A stretch of DNA of 42,975 bases from Mycobacteriales bacterium (GTDB lineage Bacteria > Actinomycetota > Actinomycetes > Mycobacteriales > QHCD01). The DNA is taken from the NCBI GenBank assembly GCA_036497565.1, contig DASXJE010000017.1, positions 1-42,975 of the forward strand, written 5' to 3'. The notes below the pieces were generated by a model. The model had not been told where the DNA came from. It did not search any database and saw only the letters and a list, made by a program, of their open reading frames with translations. Every line of letters begins with the position of its first letter. Position 1 is the stretch's first letter. Position numbers and translations under genes: made by a program. This document shows, one piece after another, positions 26,660 through 36,372 of this stretch.

Positions 26660-27043
26660 TCACTCAGGTGTGGGGCGGTCGCCTTCTGCGAGTGAGGCGA
26701 GGTAGCGGTTGTAGGCGTCGAGTTCCTCGTCCGGCTCCTCGTCGGCCGACGGGGGCGGCGCCGGCGGAGCGGGCGGGCGGCGGGCCTTCTTCGGTGCCGG
26801 CTCGCGGCGCCGCCGAGCCTCCTCCGGCATCGGCGGGCGCCGCTCGAAGTGCAGCATCTTCCACCACATGAACATGACGAACAGCGCGAAGAGCGGCCAC
26901 TCGAAGGTATAGCCGTAGCTGAGCACATTGCCCGATTCAGCGCGGGTCCACTGCCACCAACCGAGCCGCAGGAAGGTGATGACCAACGCCACGGCGATGA
27001 CGTGGCGCACCAACCAGCGAGGAGTCAGCAACAGGCGCCGCAC
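26660..27043 (-). CDS. Small two-helix membrane protein with Pro/Glu-rich tail
   Basis: 127 residues, GTG start. Two hydrophobic segments (about residues 13-32 and 48-63) flank WWQWTRAESGNVLSYGYTFEWP, followed by a charged stretch and a proline-rich, acidic, probably disordered cytoplasmic tail ending DAYNRYLASLAEGD. Proteins of this layout are common and unnamed in actinomycetes; the GWWQW stretch recalls the start of SURF1-like proteins, but the rest does not fit. No function assigned. It ends 8 bases from the convergent pmt. Confidence 0.75.
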   Translation of the reverse strand: MRRLLLTPRWLVRHVIAVALVITFLRLGWWQWTRAESGNVLSYGYTFEWPLFALFVMFMWWKMLHFERRPPMPEEARRRREPAPKKARRPPAPPAPPPSADEEPDEELDAYNRYLASLAEGDRPTPE

Positions 27044-27183
27044 CCGGTCAGGCTACCTCCGGCCCACGGCCCGGCCCGCGTCCGGCGCCGGGAACGCCCC
27101 GTCGGAACGCCATAGCGCGGGTAGGGTCGCCAACGTGGCCAGTCTGACGGTCCGCCGAGCGAGGCAGCCCCGGGGACCCCATC

Positions 27184-28314
27184 GTGCGTGAGGTCCTGGC
27201 CGACGTACTCAACTGGTGCCGCAGCGGTCGCGGCTGTGCGACCGCGACCGTCGTCGCCACGTTCCGCAGCGCGCCGCGGCTGCCCGGCGCCGCGATGGCC
27301 GTGTCGGCAGACGGTGTGGCGGTCGGCAGCGTGTCCGGCGGCTGCGTCGAGGGTGCGGTCTACGAACTTGCCCAGGAGGTCATCGGCAGCGGCGTTCCGG
27401 TGCTCGAGCGCTACGGCGTGAGTGACGATGACGCCTTCGCAGTGGGGCTGACCTGCGGCGGGATCATCGACGTCCTCGTCGAACCGGTCCCCGCCGGCCG
27501 GCTCGCCGAACTCGAGGCGATCAACGAGGCGGTCGCCGGCCAGCGGCCGGTCGCCAGCGCCACGATCATCTCCGGGCCGCGGCCGATCGGCACGCGGATC
27601 CTGATCGGACCGGACACGGTCACCGGATCGCTGGGCTCGATCGGTCTCGACGTGGCCGTCATCGATGACGCGCGGGGCATGCTCGAGCAAGGCATGACCG
27701 ACGTACGACGATACGGGGCCGACGGCGAGCGTCGCCGCGACGACCTGGCCGTCTTCGTACAGTCCTTCGCGCCCCCGCCCAGGCTGCTCGTCTTCGGCGC
27801 CATCGACTTCGCCGCCGCCGTCGCCTCGATCGGAACCTTTCTCGGCTACCAGGTCACCGTCTGCGACGCGCGTCCCGTATTCGCCACCAGCAAACGCCTT
27901 CCGCACGCGGCCGAGGTGGTCGTGGCCTGGCCGCACACCTACCTCGCCGCCGAGGTCTCGGCCGGGCGGATCGACGACCGGACGGTCGTCTGCGTCCTCA
28001 CCCACGACCCGAAATTCGACGTACCGCTGCTGGAGGTGGCGTTGCGTACACCGGCCGCCTACATCGGTGCAATGGGCAGCCGGCGGACCCATGACGACCG
28101 GCTCGCGAAGCTGCGCGAACTCGGCCTGGCCGAGGCCGAACTCGACCGCCTCGCGTCACCGATCGGCCTCGACCTCGGGGCCCGGACCCCCGCGGAAACG
28201 GCCGTGTCGGTCGCGGCGGAGATCATCGCGCTGCGTCGGGGCGGCTCGGGACGGCGACTGGCCGACGCGCAAGGGCGGATCCATGGCGCGCCGGCCCGTG
28301 AGAGCGTCGGTTGA
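27184..28314 (+). CDS. xdhC: XdhC/CoxI-family molybdenum-hydroxylase maturation factor
   Basis: Predicted cofactor chaperone that binds and delivers the mature Mo cofactor to a molybdenum hydroxylase. It is 376 residues. The N-terminal XdhC/CoxI domain has AVSADGVAVGSVSGGCVEGAV and LTCGGIIDVLVEP. The C-terminal Rossmann domain has LLVFGAIDFAAAVASIGTFLGY, VCVLTHDPKFD, YIGAMGSRRTHDDR and GARTPAETAVSVAAEI. GTG start with GGGGA about 7 bases upstream. Its stop overlaps the TTG start of the MocA-like gene. It opens the CO dehydrogenase locus. Confidence 0.9.
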   Translation: MREVLADVLNWCRSGRGCATATVVATFRSAPRLPGAAMAVSADGVAVGSVSGGCVEGAVYELAQEVIGSGVPVLERYGVSDDDAFAVGLTCGGIIDVLVEPVPAGRLAELEAINEAVAGQRPVASATIISGPRPIGTRILIGPDTVTGSLGSIGLDVAVIDDARGMLEQGMTDVRRYGADGERRRDDLAVFVQSFAPPPRLLVFGAIDFAAAVASIGTFLGYQVTVCDARPVFATSKRLPHAAEVVVAWPHTYLAAEVSAGRIDDRTVVCVLTHDPKFDVPLLEVALRTPAAYIGAMGSRRTHDDRLAKLRELGLAEAELDRLASPIGLDLGARTPAETAVSVAAEIIALRRGGSGRRLADAQGRIHGAPARESVG

Positions 28315-28865
28315 GCGGGCCGGCCGGTCTGGTTCTCGCGGCCGGCGCCGGCCGCCGGTTCGGTTCGGCCAAGGCGCTGGCGACGTATCAGGGCGAGCGG
28401 CTCGTCGATCGCGCCATCCGGCTGCTCCGCGACGGCGGCTGCCGGCCGGTCATCGTCGTCGCGGGCGCCGCAGCACTCGACGTCGACGGCGCCGATGTCG
28501 TCGACAATCCGGATTGGTCCACCGGAATGGGCTCCTCGTTGCGGTGCGGACTCGCCGCGGTCACGGCGGATGCCGTGGTGGTGGTCCCGGTCGACACGCC
28601 CTGGCTCGGCGCGGAGTCGGTGCGGCGGGTGATCGGCGCCTACGACGCCGGCGCCGCTCTCGTCACCGCGACCTACGACGGCGCACAACGGCACCCCGTG
28701 CTGCTCACCCAAAAGCACTTTGCCGACATCACCCGGCTGGCGGTAGGCGACCGTGGCGCCCGGCCGTATCTGCGCGCCCATTCCGACGAGGTGGTCGAGG
28801 TGCGCTGTGACGACACCGGGTCACCGGACGACGTGGACACCCCGGCGGATCTCCGCCCGTGTTAG
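28311..28865 (+). CDS. mocA: MobA/MocA-like molybdenum cofactor cytidylyltransferase
   Basis: Small nucleotidyltransferase of 184 residues, predicted to join CMP to Mo-molybdopterin to give the cytosine dinucleotide form used by CO dehydrogenases. The signature LAAGAGRRFGSAKAL lies at residues 8-22, followed by DNPDWSTGMGSSLRCGLAAV and VVVPVDTPWLG. The start is a TTG whose last two bases begin the TGA stop of xdhC, a four-base overlap (TTGA). CTP over GTP preference is inferred from the cox neighbourhood. Confidence 0.82.
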   Translation: MSGPAGLVLAAGAGRRFGSAKALATYQGERLVDRAIRLLRDGGCRPVIVVAGAAALDVDGADVVDNPDWSTGMGSSLRCGLAAVTADAVVVVPVDTPWLGAESVRRVIGAYDAGAALVTATYDGAQRHPVLLTQKHFADITRLAVGDRGARPYLRAHSDEVVEVRCDDTGSPDDVDTPADLRPC

Positions 28866-28917
28866 GGCGCATCATTGCCAGCCCTCAGCAACGCGGTCAT
28901 GATTGGTGCATCATCCC

Positions 28918-28935
28918 GGACGCGTAGTTGCGTCC
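28918..28935. promoter_or_regulatory. Short hairpin upstream of coxM
   Basis: GGACGC and GCGTCC flank a 6-base loop just before the coxM ribosome site, in a 91-base gap after mocA that also has GCATCAT twice (28869 and 28908). This is the largest gap in the cox locus and the likeliest place for an internal promoter or attenuator. No sure -35/-10 pair was found. Confidence 0.3.
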
Positions 28936-28956
28936 TGCCTGGATGGAGGGGGCCCC

Positions 28957-29832
28957 ATGCAGGTGCCCGCACGGTTCGAGTACGAACGCGCCACCAGCGT
29001 CGATCATGCGCTGTCACTGCTCGAGCGGGCCGGACCTGACTCGTTCCTGATCGCCGGCGGGCACAGTTTGATCCCGATGATGCGGCTCCGGCTGGCCCAG
29101 CCCGAGTCGGTGATCGACATCAACGACCTCACCGAGCTGTCCTACATCAGGGTCGACGACGGCCACCTGTGCATCGGCGCGCTGACCAGACATGCCGAAT
29201 TGCTCGCGTCACCGCTGGCTCATGAGCACTTCCCCATCTTCACCGACGCCGAGCGGGTGATCGCCGACCCGATTGTGCGCAACCGCGGCACGATCGGCGG
29301 CTCGCTGTGCCAAGCCGACCCGGCGGAGGATCTATCCGCGGCGTTCGCGGCCGTGCACGCGACCGCGGTGATCCGCGGATCGTCGCAGCAGCGGGAGGTG
29401 CCGGTGCGCGAGCTGCACACCGGACCCTACGAGACCGTCGTCGGCGACGCGGAGATGCTGACCGAGCTGCGCGTGCTGATCCGCCCGGGCGGCGGCAGTG
29501 CCTACGAGAAGGTCGAGCGTCGGGTCGGCGACTGGCCGGTCGCAGCGGCCGGAGCCGCGGTGTGGCTGGACGGCGACGTGGTCGCCGATGTCGGCATCGG
29601 ACTCACCGCCGTCGGTGCCGCACACTACTTCGCCCCCGAGGCGGAGGAATTCCTGCGCGGGCAACCGGCCACCGACGACAGCTTCGTCGAGGCTGGCCGT
29701 ATCGCGGGGGAACACTCCAATCCGACGGCCGACCAACGCGGTCCGGTCGACTACAAGCGGCACCTTGCCGACGAGCTCACCACCCGCGCGCTGCGCCGCG
29801 CGACGGCCCGCGCACTGGGGCAGGAGGCCTGA
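28957..29832 (+). CDS. coxM: CO dehydrogenase medium subunit, FAD-binding (CoxM)
   Basis: Flavoprotein subunit passing electrons from the CoxS iron-sulfur clusters to the quinone pool. It is 291 residues. FAD-binding motifs are IAGGHSLIPMMRLRL (about residues 32-46) and TIGGSLCQADPAEDLSAA (about residues 110-127), followed by the CO-dehydrogenase flavoprotein C-terminal domain. The ATG at 28957 has GGAGGGGG upstream. coxS starts one base after its stop. Confidence 0.95.
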   Translation: MQVPARFEYERATSVDHALSLLERAGPDSFLIAGGHSLIPMMRLRLAQPESVIDINDLTELSYIRVDDGHLCIGALTRHAELLASPLAHEHFPIFTDAERVIADPIVRNRGTIGGSLCQADPAEDLSAAFAAVHATAVIRGSSQQREVPVRELHTGPYETVVGDAEMLTELRVLIRPGGGSAYEKVERRVGDWPVAAAGAAVWLDGDVVADVGIGLTAVGAAHYFAPEAEEFLRGQPATDDSFVEAGRIAGEHSNPTADQRGPVDYKRHLADELTTRALRRATARALGQEA

Positions 29833-29833
29833 C

Positions 29834-30313
29834 ATGCAGATCACCGTGACGGTCAATGGCGAGGAGCACACCGACGAGGTCGAGCCGCGCCTGCTGCTGG
29901 TGCACTACCTGCGCGACCACCTGCGACTGACCGGCACCCACTGGGGCTGCGACACGTCCAACTGCGGAACCTGCGTGGTGTGGCTGGACGGAACGCCGGC
30001 GAAGTCCTGCACCGTCCTTGCGGCGATGGCCGACGGGCGCGCGGTGCGGACGGTAGAAGGCCTCGCCGACGGAGCAACGCTCGATCCCGTGCAGCAGGGC
30101 TTCGTCGAGTGTCACGGTCTGCAGTGCGGCTTCTGTACGCCGGGGATGTTGCTCACCGCACGCTGGCTGCTCGACCACAACCCCGACCCGTCCGAAGGTG
30201 AGATCCGGGAGGCGATCTCGGGCCAGTCGTGTCGCTGCACCGGATACGAGAACATCGTCCGGTCCGTCCGGTGGGCCGCCGAGCACGAGCGCACCACGGA
30301 GGTATCGGCATGA
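29834..30313 (+). CDS. coxS: CO dehydrogenase small subunit, 2x[2Fe-2S] (CoxS)
   Basis: Iron-sulfur subunit of 159 residues. The N-terminal plant-type ferredoxin domain has the cysteines of [16 protein letters not shown] and a later Cys in KSCTVL. The C-terminal [2Fe-2S] domain has the cysteines of CGFCTPGM and [10 protein letters not shown]. Both clusters are complete. Its stop overlaps the coxL ATG (ATGA). Confidence 0.97.
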   Translation: MQITVTVNGEEHTDEVEPRLLLVHYLRDHLRLTGTHWGCDTSNCGTCVVWLDGTPAKSCTVLAAMADGRAVRTVEGLADGATLDPVQQGFVECHGLQCGFCTPGMLLTARWLLDHNPDPSEGEIREAISGQSCRCTGYENIVRSVRWAAEHERTTEVSA

Positions 30314-32682
30314 CCGACGTCGCGGAACGGCCGATCGGTTACGGCCGGATGACCCGGAAGGAAGACCCCCGGTTCATCCGCGGCCACGGCAACTACATCG
30401 ACGACATCACCCTGCCGGGCATGCTGCACGCAGCGATCCTGCGCAGCCCCTACGCGCACGCGCGCATCGTGTCGATCGACACCAGCGCCGCCGAGGCCGA
30501 CCCGCACGTCAAGGCGGTCATCACCGGCGAGACGCTCGCCGGTCTCAACCTCGCGTGGATGCCCACACTGTCCAACGACGTGCAAGCCGTGCTGGCCACC
30601 GACAAAGTGCGCTTCCAGGGTCAGGAAGTGGCGTTCGTGGTCGCCGACGATCGCTACGCCGCCCGCGACGCCGTGGAATTGATCGACGTCGATTACGAGC
30701 CCCTGCCACCGGTCGTCGACGCCCGGCACGCGCTCGACGCGGACGCCCCGGTGATCCGCGACGACGTGGAGGGCAGGTCGGACAACCACATCTTCGACTG
30801 GGACGCCGGTGACAAGGTCCGCACCGACGCGGTCTTCGCCGACGCCGAGGTGGTCGTCTCGCAGGACATCCTCTATCCACGGGTGCACCCCGCGCCGCTG
30901 GAGACCTGCGGGTCGATCGCCGACCTGGACCCCATCACCGGGAAGCTCACCGTCTGGACGACGACGCAGGCGCCGCATGCGCACCGCACGATCTACGCAC
31001 TCGTCGCCGGACTGCCGGAGCAGAAGATCCGCATCATCTCCCCCGACATCGGTGGCGGCTTCGGCAACAAGGTCGGCATTTATCCCGGATACGTATGCGC
31101 GGTGGTCGGTTCGATCGTCACCGGCAAGCCGGTGAAGTGGGTGGAGGACCGGTCGGAAAACCTGGTCAGTACGTCGTTCGCCCGCGACTACCACATGCGC
31201 GGCGAGATCGCGGCGACCAAGGACGGCACGATCCGCGCGCTACGGGTCAACGTGCTCGCCGACCACGGGGCGTTCAACGGCACCGCGCAGCCGACCAAGT
31301 TCCCGGCCGGCTTCTTCCACATATTCACCGGCTCCTACGACCTCGAGACGGCGTACTGCGCCGTCACCGGCGTCTACACCAATAAAGCGCCCGGCGGCGT
31401 CGCCTACGCGTGTTCGTTCCGGATCACCGAGGCGGCCTACCTCGTCGAGCGGATGGTCGACGTACTCGCGCAGGAGCTGAAGATGGATCCCGCCGAGCTC
31501 CGGCTGAAAAACCTGCTCCGGCCCGAGCAGTTCCCCTATACGTGCGCGACCGGCTGGGTCTACGACTCGGGCGACTACGCGCACACGCTGAGGGAGGCGA
31601 TGCGGATCGCCGGGTACGACGACCTGCGCCGTGAACAGGCGGAGAAGCGCGAGCGGGGCGAGCTGATGGGAATCGGGATCAGCTTCTTCACCGAGGCGGT
31701 CGGCGCCGGCCCGCGCAAGGACATGGACATCCTGGGCCTCGGCATGGCCGACGGCGCGGAGCTCCGGGTACACCCGACCGGCAAGGCGGTGCTGCGGCTC
31801 TCGGTGCAGACACAGGGACAGGGCCACGAGACGACGTTCGCGCAGATCGTCGCCGAGGAGATCGGCATTCCGCCGGACGACATCGAGGTCGTCCACGGCG
31901 ACACCGACCAGACGCCCTTCGGCCTGGGCACCTACGGCTCCAGGTCGACGCCGGTCTCTGGTGCGGCGACGGCCGTGGTGGCACGCAAAGTCCGGGACCG
32001 GGCCCGCATCGTCGCCTCCGCCATGCTCGAGGTGGCGCCCGACGATCTGGAGTGGGAGAAGGGCCGATTCTTCGTCCACGGCGACCCGGACCAGGGCAAG
32101 ACGATCCAGGAGATCGCGCTCGCGGCGCATTCCAGCCTCGAGCTGCCCGAGGGCGTCGAGGGGCAACTCGACGCCACCTGCGTCTACAACCCCCCCAACC
32201 TGACCTATCCCTTCGGTGCCTACATCTGTGTCGTGGACGTCGATCGCGGCACGGGTGCGGTGAAGGTCCGGCGGTTCATCGCCGTCGACGACTGCGGAGT
32301 GCGGATCAACCCGATGATCGTCGAGGGCCAGGTGCACGGCGGGCTCGCCGACGGGGTGGGCATGGCGCTGATGCAGGTGATCGCCTTCGACGCCGACGGC
32401 AACTGTCTCGGCGGGTCGTTCATGGACTACCTGCTACCAACCTCGATGGAATGCCCGTCGTGGGAGCTCGGTGAAACAGTGACACCGTCGCCGCACCATC
32501 CGATCGGCGCCAAGGGCGTCGGGGAGTCGGCCACGGTCGGCTCCCCCGCCGCCGTGGTCAATGCGGTGGTGGACGCGATCTCGCCGCTCGGCGTACGGCA
32601 TGCGGACATGCCGCTCACCCCCGCCAACGTCTGGGCGGCTATGCAGGGCCGGCCGGTGCGCACCGACCTGGCCATCACCTAG
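30310..32682 (+). CDS. coxL: Form I aerobic CO dehydrogenase large subunit (CoxL)
   Basis: Catalytic Mo/Cu subunit that oxidises CO to CO2, 790 residues. The active-site loop is AYACSFR (residues 365-371, bases 31402-31422), with Cys368 as the expected copper ligand. AYxCSFR separates true form I CO dehydrogenases from form II (AYRGAGR) proteins. Cofactor motifs include GGGFGNK near residue 240, QGQGHETT and GAKGVGESA with Glu739 as the expected base near molybdenum. The gene order coxM-S-L matches known actinobacterial loci. It is followed after 4 bases by the XdhC-YHS fusion gene. Confidence 0.97.
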   Translation: MTDVAERPIGYGRMTRKEDPRFIRGHGNYIDDITLPGMLHAAILRSPYAHARIVSIDTSAAEADPHVKAVITGETLAGLNLAWMPTLSNDVQAVLATDKVRFQGQEVAFVVADDRYAARDAVELIDVDYEPLPPVVDARHALDADAPVIRDDVEGRSDNHIFDWDAGDKVRTDAVFADAEVVVSQDILYPRVHPAPLETCGSIADLDPITGKLTVWTTTQAPHAHRTIYALVAGLPEQKIRIISPDIGGGFGNKVGIYPGYVCAVVGSIVTGKPVKWVEDRSENLVSTSFARDYHMRGEIAATKDGTIRALRVNVLADHGAFNGTAQPTKFPAGFFHIFTGSYDLETAYCAVTGVYTNKAPGGVAYACSFRITEAAYLVERMVDVLAQELKMDPAELRLKNLLRPEQFPYTCATGWVYDSGDYAHTLREAMRIAGYDDLRREQAEKRERGELMGIGISFFTEAVGAGPRKDMDILGLGMADGAELRVHPTGKAVLRLSVQTQGQGHETTFAQIVAEEIGIPPDDIEVVHGDTDQTPFGLGTYGSRSTPVSGAATAVVARKVRDRARIVASAMLEVAPDDLEWEKGRFFVHGDPDQGKTIQEIALAAHSSLELPEGVEGQLDATCVYNPPNLTYPFGAYICVVDVDRGTGAVKVRRFIAVDDCGVRINPMIVEGQVHGGLADGVGMALMQVIAFDADGNCLGGSFMDYLLPTSMECPSWELGETVTPSPHHPIGAKGVGESATVGSPAAVVNAVVDAISPLGVRHADMPLTPANVWAAMQGRPVRTDLAIT

Positions 32683-32686
32683 ATCG

Positions 32687-33598
32687 GTGAACCCGGTGGC
32701 CCGAACCGACCCGGACGCCCGCGCGGAGGAGTTGCACGCGGCCCGTCGGCCGTTCGTCCGGGCCGTGGTCGTGCGGGTCGAGCGGCCGACGAGCGCCAAG
32801 CCGGGCGACCGCGCCCTCATCCTCCCCGACGGCACCATCGAGGGGTTCGTCGGCGGCGTCTGCGCTGAGTCCACCGTGCGGCTGCAGGCACTCGACCTCC
32901 TGGAGTCCGGGGAGTCGACGCTGTTGCGCATCACGCCCGCCGCCGCTGAGACCGTGAAATCCCACGAGGGGCTGACCGAGGTGGCCAACCCGTGCCTGTC
33001 CGGCGGCACGGTCGAGATCTTCCTGGAGGCCGTCATCCCGGCACCGCTGCTGCACGTCCTCGGTGACACCCCCGTGGCTCGTGCGCTGGCCCGGATCGGG
33101 GCCGCGCTCGACTACGACGTAAGGCCGACCACCGAACCCGACGCACCGATCGCGCCGGACGCCGCGGCGGTGGTGGCCGCCTCACACGGGCGGGCCGAGG
33201 AGGCGGTGCTGGCGGCGGCGTTGCGGGCCGGCGTGCCCTACGTCGGGCTGGTCGCCAGCCGCCGCCGCGGCCCGGCCGTGGTCGCCGCACTCGACGCGTC
33301 CGAGAGCGACAAGGCACGCTTGCACACGCCGGCGGGGCTCGACATCGGCGCCGCAGGACCGGCGGAGATCGCGTTGTCGATCCTCGCCGAGATCATCGAA
33401 TCGCGGCCGCGCCATCGGGCGGCGAAGGACACGCCTCGCAAGGACACGCCTCGCGCGGCCACCGACCCGGTCTGCGGGATGTCGGTCGCCGTCTCGGCGG
33501 CCAGCCTGCACCTCGAGCACGCGGGTACGACCTGGTATTTCTGCAACCCGACCTGCCGGCAGAGCTTCGCCGAGGAACCCGGACGCTTCCTCGCATGA
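32687..33598 (+). CDS. XdhC/CoxI-family protein fused to a C-terminal YHS domain
   Basis: 303 residues. Residues about 10-115 are an XdhC/CoxI N-terminal domain (GFVGGVCAESTVRLQAL, ANPCLSGGTVEIFLE) and about 120-245 the XdhC Rossmann domain (LLHVLGDTPVARALARIG, YVGLVASRRRG, GAAGPAEIALSILAEI). A short linker with a duplicated KDTPR leads to a YHS domain (TDPVCGM at 259-265, WYFCNPTC at 283-290, end EPGRFLA). YHS domains are metal-associated and occur in Cu-ATPases. Inside a cox operon the protein is a candidate CoxF-like factor for the Cu-S-Mo centre, which is inference. Start GTG 32687 is likely; GTG 32696 is possible. Its stop overlaps coxD (ATGA). Confidence 0.87.
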   Translation: MNPVARTDPDARAEELHAARRPFVRAVVVRVERPTSAKPGDRALILPDGTIEGFVGGVCAESTVRLQALDLLESGESTLLRITPAAAETVKSHEGLTEVANPCLSGGTVEIFLEAVIPAPLLHVLGDTPVARALARIGAALDYDVRPTTEPDAPIAPDAAAVVAASHGRAEEAVLAAALRAGVPYVGLVASRRRGPAVVAALDASESDKARLHTPAGLDIGAAGPAEIALSILAEIIESRPRHRAAKDTPRKDTPRAATDPVCGMSVAVSAASLHLEHAGTTWYFCNPTCRQSFAEEPGRFLA

Positions 33599-34503
33599 GC
33601 GGTACGGGGAGCGACGAGCTCAGCGGGCGGCTGCCGGACGTCGCCGCGGTGGTCGCCGGGCTGGACCGCACCGACTACCTCGCCGAGGTCGGGCTCGCGA
33701 CCGCGCTCTTCCTCGCCGTACGGATGGGCCAGCCGATCCTGCTCGAAGGCGAACCCGGAGTGGGGAAGACCGAGGCTGCCAAGGCGCTGGCCACCGTCCT
33801 GGACACACCGCTGATCCGCCTGCAGTGCTACGAGGGCCTCACGGCCGCGGAGGCGCTGTACGAGTGGAACTATCCGCGGCAGCTGCTCGGCATCCGGTTG
33901 GCCGAGGCGCGCGGCGACGTGCCCCGCGAGGTCGACCTGTTCAGCGCCGAATACCTGTTGGCCAGGCCACTGCTCGCCGCGCTCGACCATCCCGGCCCGC
34001 GGCCGGCGGTGTTGCTGATCGACGAGGTCGACCGGGCCGACGACGAGTTCGAGGCGTTTCTGTTCGAACTGTTGGCCGAGTCGGCCGTGACGATCCCGGA
34101 GCTCGGTACGCGGCGCGCGGCGGTTCCGCCGGTGGCGGTGCTCACTTCCAATCGCACCCGCGACCTACACGATGCGCTGAAGCGGCGCTGTCTCTACCAC
34201 TGGATCGGCTACCCGGACGTCGAGCGGATCGCGGCGATCGTCCGGCGCCGGGTGCCCGGCGCCGCCGAACCTATCGCCGGTCAAGTGGCCGGGTCGGTCG
34301 CGCGGCTGCGGGGACTGGGACTCACCAAGCCGCCCGGTGTCGCGGAAGCGATCGACTGGGCGGACGCGCTGCGGGTGCTCGGTGTCGGGGAGCTCGACGT
34401 CGACTCGGCCGGCCGGACCATGAGCGCCGTACTGAAGTACCCCGAGGACGAGGAGACGACCCGCCGGGCCGGATTCGCCGAGGTGGTCGTCGGTCATGGG
34501 TGA
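33595..34503 (+). CDS. coxD: MoxR-type AAA+ ATPase (CoxD)
   Basis: Maturation ATPase, 302 residues. Walker A is GEPGVGKTE (about residues 53-61), Walker B is LLIDEVDRADD, and sensor 1 is VAVLTSNRTRDL. In Oligotropha the CoxD protein is implicated in building the Cu-S-Mo cluster of CO dehydrogenase. It overlaps the fusion gene upstream by 4 bases and coxE downstream by 8 bases. MoxR ATPases usually work with a VWA protein, here CoxE. Confidence 0.93.
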   Translation: MSGTGSDELSGRLPDVAAVVAGLDRTDYLAEVGLATALFLAVRMGQPILLEGEPGVGKTEAAKALATVLDTPLIRLQCYEGLTAAEALYEWNYPRQLLGIRLAEARGDVPREVDLFSAEYLLARPLLAALDHPGPRPAVLLIDEVDRADDEFEAFLFELLAESAVTIPELGTRRAAVPPVAVLTSNRTRDLHDALKRRCLYHWIGYPDVERIAAIVRRRVPGAAEPIAGQVAGSVARLRGLGLTKPPGVAEAIDWADALRVLGVGELDVDSAGRTMSAVLKYPEDEETTRRAGFAEVVVGHG

Positions 34504-35677
34504 CATCGACCTCGCCACCGGCGTCGCCCGGTTCGGCGCCGCGCTGCGGGCCGCCGGCCTCCCGGTCGGCCCGGACCGCTCGGCGCGCTTCGCCCGGGCC
34601 ATCGCCGTCGCCCGGCCCCGCACCACCACCGCACTGCACCAATGCGGGCTGGCCACGCTGGTCTCTGACCCCGACCACATCGCGACCTTCGACGCCGTGT
34701 TCGCCGCGGTATTCGGTGGCGCCACCGATCCAGCCGAGCACCGCGGCGACCCGACCGCGCCGCGCCCGACCTCGGCGCCATCCGCCGCGACCCAGCCGGC
34801 GCCGGCACCGGGCGGTTCGGCGGAGATCAGGTCCGCTTCGACCGGCGACGACGGCACCACCCGGCCGGTACCGCTGCGGGCATACGCGAGCGGCGACGAG
34901 CGCCTCTCCGGGCGCGACTTCGCTGACCTGTCCCCCGACGAGCTCGCTGTGCTGGCCCGACTCATGCGCGATCTGAAGCTGGCCACCCCGCCACGCCAAT
35001 CTGCCCGGTACCGGCGTACCGCCCGGGGCCACCGCATCGACCTGCGGACCACCCTGCGACAGGCTCGTCGTACCGGTGGCGACCCCCTGCGCATCTCCCG
35101 GCGGACGCATCGGCAGCGGCCGCGCCGGATGGTGGTGCTGTGCGACATCTCGGCGTCGATGGAGGCCTACTCCCGCGCGATGCTGCAGCTGCTCTACTGC
35201 GCCGCCGGCGGCGCACACGCTGAGGTGTTCACGTTTGCGACGAGGTTGACCCGGCTGACCCGGGAGCTCCACTCAGGGCGTCCGGGCACGGCCTTGGAAC
35301 GGGCTGGGCGGGCCGCGCCGGATTGGTCCGGAGGTACCCGCATCGGGGCGGCACTGGCGGACTTCAACGACCGTTACGGCTGCCGCGGCATGGCCCGCGG
35401 TGCCGTCGTCCTGATCGTCTCCGACGGGTGGGAGACCGGCGACCCGGCCCAACTCGGCCGCGAGATGGCGCGGTTGTCCCGGGTCGCCTACCGGATCGTC
35501 TGGGCCAACCCGCGCACGCAGAGCCCGCGCTACCGGCCATTGGTCGGAGGCATGGCGGCGGCCTGGCCATACTGTGATGCCGTAGTCAGCGCGCACAGCC
35601 TCTCCGCACTGACCGACCTCATCGAGGCGCTCGCCGACCCTGTCCACTCCCGGAGAGGAACGCCGCCATGCAGCTAG
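34496..35677 (+). CDS. coxE: VWA-domain CO dehydrogenase maturation protein (CoxE)
   Basis: 393 residues. The N-terminal half has a Pro/Ala-rich variable linker. The C-terminal half is a von Willebrand A-like domain with the metal-ion-dependent adhesion site CDISASM (DxSxS) near residue 220, FTFATRLTRLTREL and IVSDGWETGD. It is the expected partner of the CoxD ATPase in metal-centre assembly. ATG start overlaps the coxD end by 8 bases; coxG begins inside its last 10 bases. Confidence 0.92.
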   Translation: MGDIDLATGVARFGAALRAAGLPVGPDRSARFARAIAVARPRTTTALHQCGLATLVSDPDHIATFDAVFAAVFGGATDPAEHRGDPTAPRPTSAPSAATQPAPAPGGSAEIRSASTGDDGTTRPVPLRAYASGDERLSGRDFADLSPDELAVLARLMRDLKLATPPRQSARYRRTARGHRIDLRTTLRQARRTGGDPLRISRRTHRQRPRRMVVLCDISASMEAYSRAMLQLLYCAAGGAHAEVFTFATRLTRLTRELHSGRPGTALERAGRAAPDWSGGTRIGAALADFNDRYGCRGMARGAVVLIVSDGWETGDPAQLGREMARLSRVAYRIVWANPRTQSPRYRPLVGGMAAAWPYCDAVVSAHSLSALTDLIEALADPVHSRRGTPPCS

Positions 35678-36366
35678 TCAACGAGTTCACGGTCTCCCAG
35701 CCGATCGACGACTCCTGGGCGCTGCTGACCGACGTCGAACGTATCGCCCCCTGCATGCCGGGCGCGCAACTGACCGAGGTCGAGGGCGACGTCTACCGCG
35801 GAAAGGTCACCGTGAAGGTCGGCCCGATGCTCGCCCGGTTCGCCGGGCAGGCCGAGTTCCGTGAGCTCGACCGCGACGCACAACGGGTCGTGCTCGAGGC
35901 GCGCGGAAAGGAATCCGGGGGCAAGGGGATGGCCAATGCGGTCATCACCGCCCAGCTCACCGAGCAGGGAACGTCGACGCTGGTGCAGGTCACCACCGAC
36001 CTGACGATCTCCGGCCGGCTCGCGCAGTTCGGGCAGGGCGCGCTGGGCGACATCAGCAACAAGCTGCTCGGCCAGTTCGTCGACTGCCTCGAGCATCGCC
36101 TCGCCGGTGACGAGCCGGCCGAGCCGCAGCGGCCCGCCCCGCGCGCGCCGGACGCCGCCGCGACCTCCGACACGGGTGGAGCCGCCGCCGAATCCGAACG
36201 GCCGGGACCGCCCGAGGAGAAGCGTCTCATCCAGAGCCCGGATGCGTTGCCGGTCAACCTGCTGCAGACCGCCGGCGTACCGATCGTCAAGCGGCTCGCT
36301 CCCCCGCTCGCACTGGTCGCCGTCCTCGTCGGCCTGGTCATGCTGGCACGGCGCCGGCGACGGTGA
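35668..36366 (+). CDS. coxG: SRPBCC-domain CoxG, membrane anchor of CO dehydrogenase
   Basis: 232 residues. Residues about 1-148 are a START/SRPBCC lipid-binding fold (ISQP-like start FTVSQPIDDSWALLTDVERIAPCMPGA, GDISNKLLGQFVDCLEHRL). A Pro/Ala-rich linker follows, then one C-terminal membrane helix (about 208-227) with a short Arg tail. CoxG homologues recruit CO dehydrogenase to the membrane and can carry quinone. GGAGAGG precedes the ATG, which lies within coxE. Confidence 0.92.
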   Translation: MQLVNEFTVSQPIDDSWALLTDVERIAPCMPGAQLTEVEGDVYRGKVTVKVGPMLARFAGQAEFRELDRDAQRVVLEARGKESGGKGMANAVITAQLTEQGTSTLVQVTTDLTISGRLAQFGQGALGDISNKLLGQFVDCLEHRLAGDEPAEPQRPAPRAPDAAATSDTGGAAAESERPGPPEEKRLIQSPDALPVNLLQTAGVPIVKRLAPPLALVAVLVGLVMLARRRRR

Positions 36367-36372
36367 CCGACG

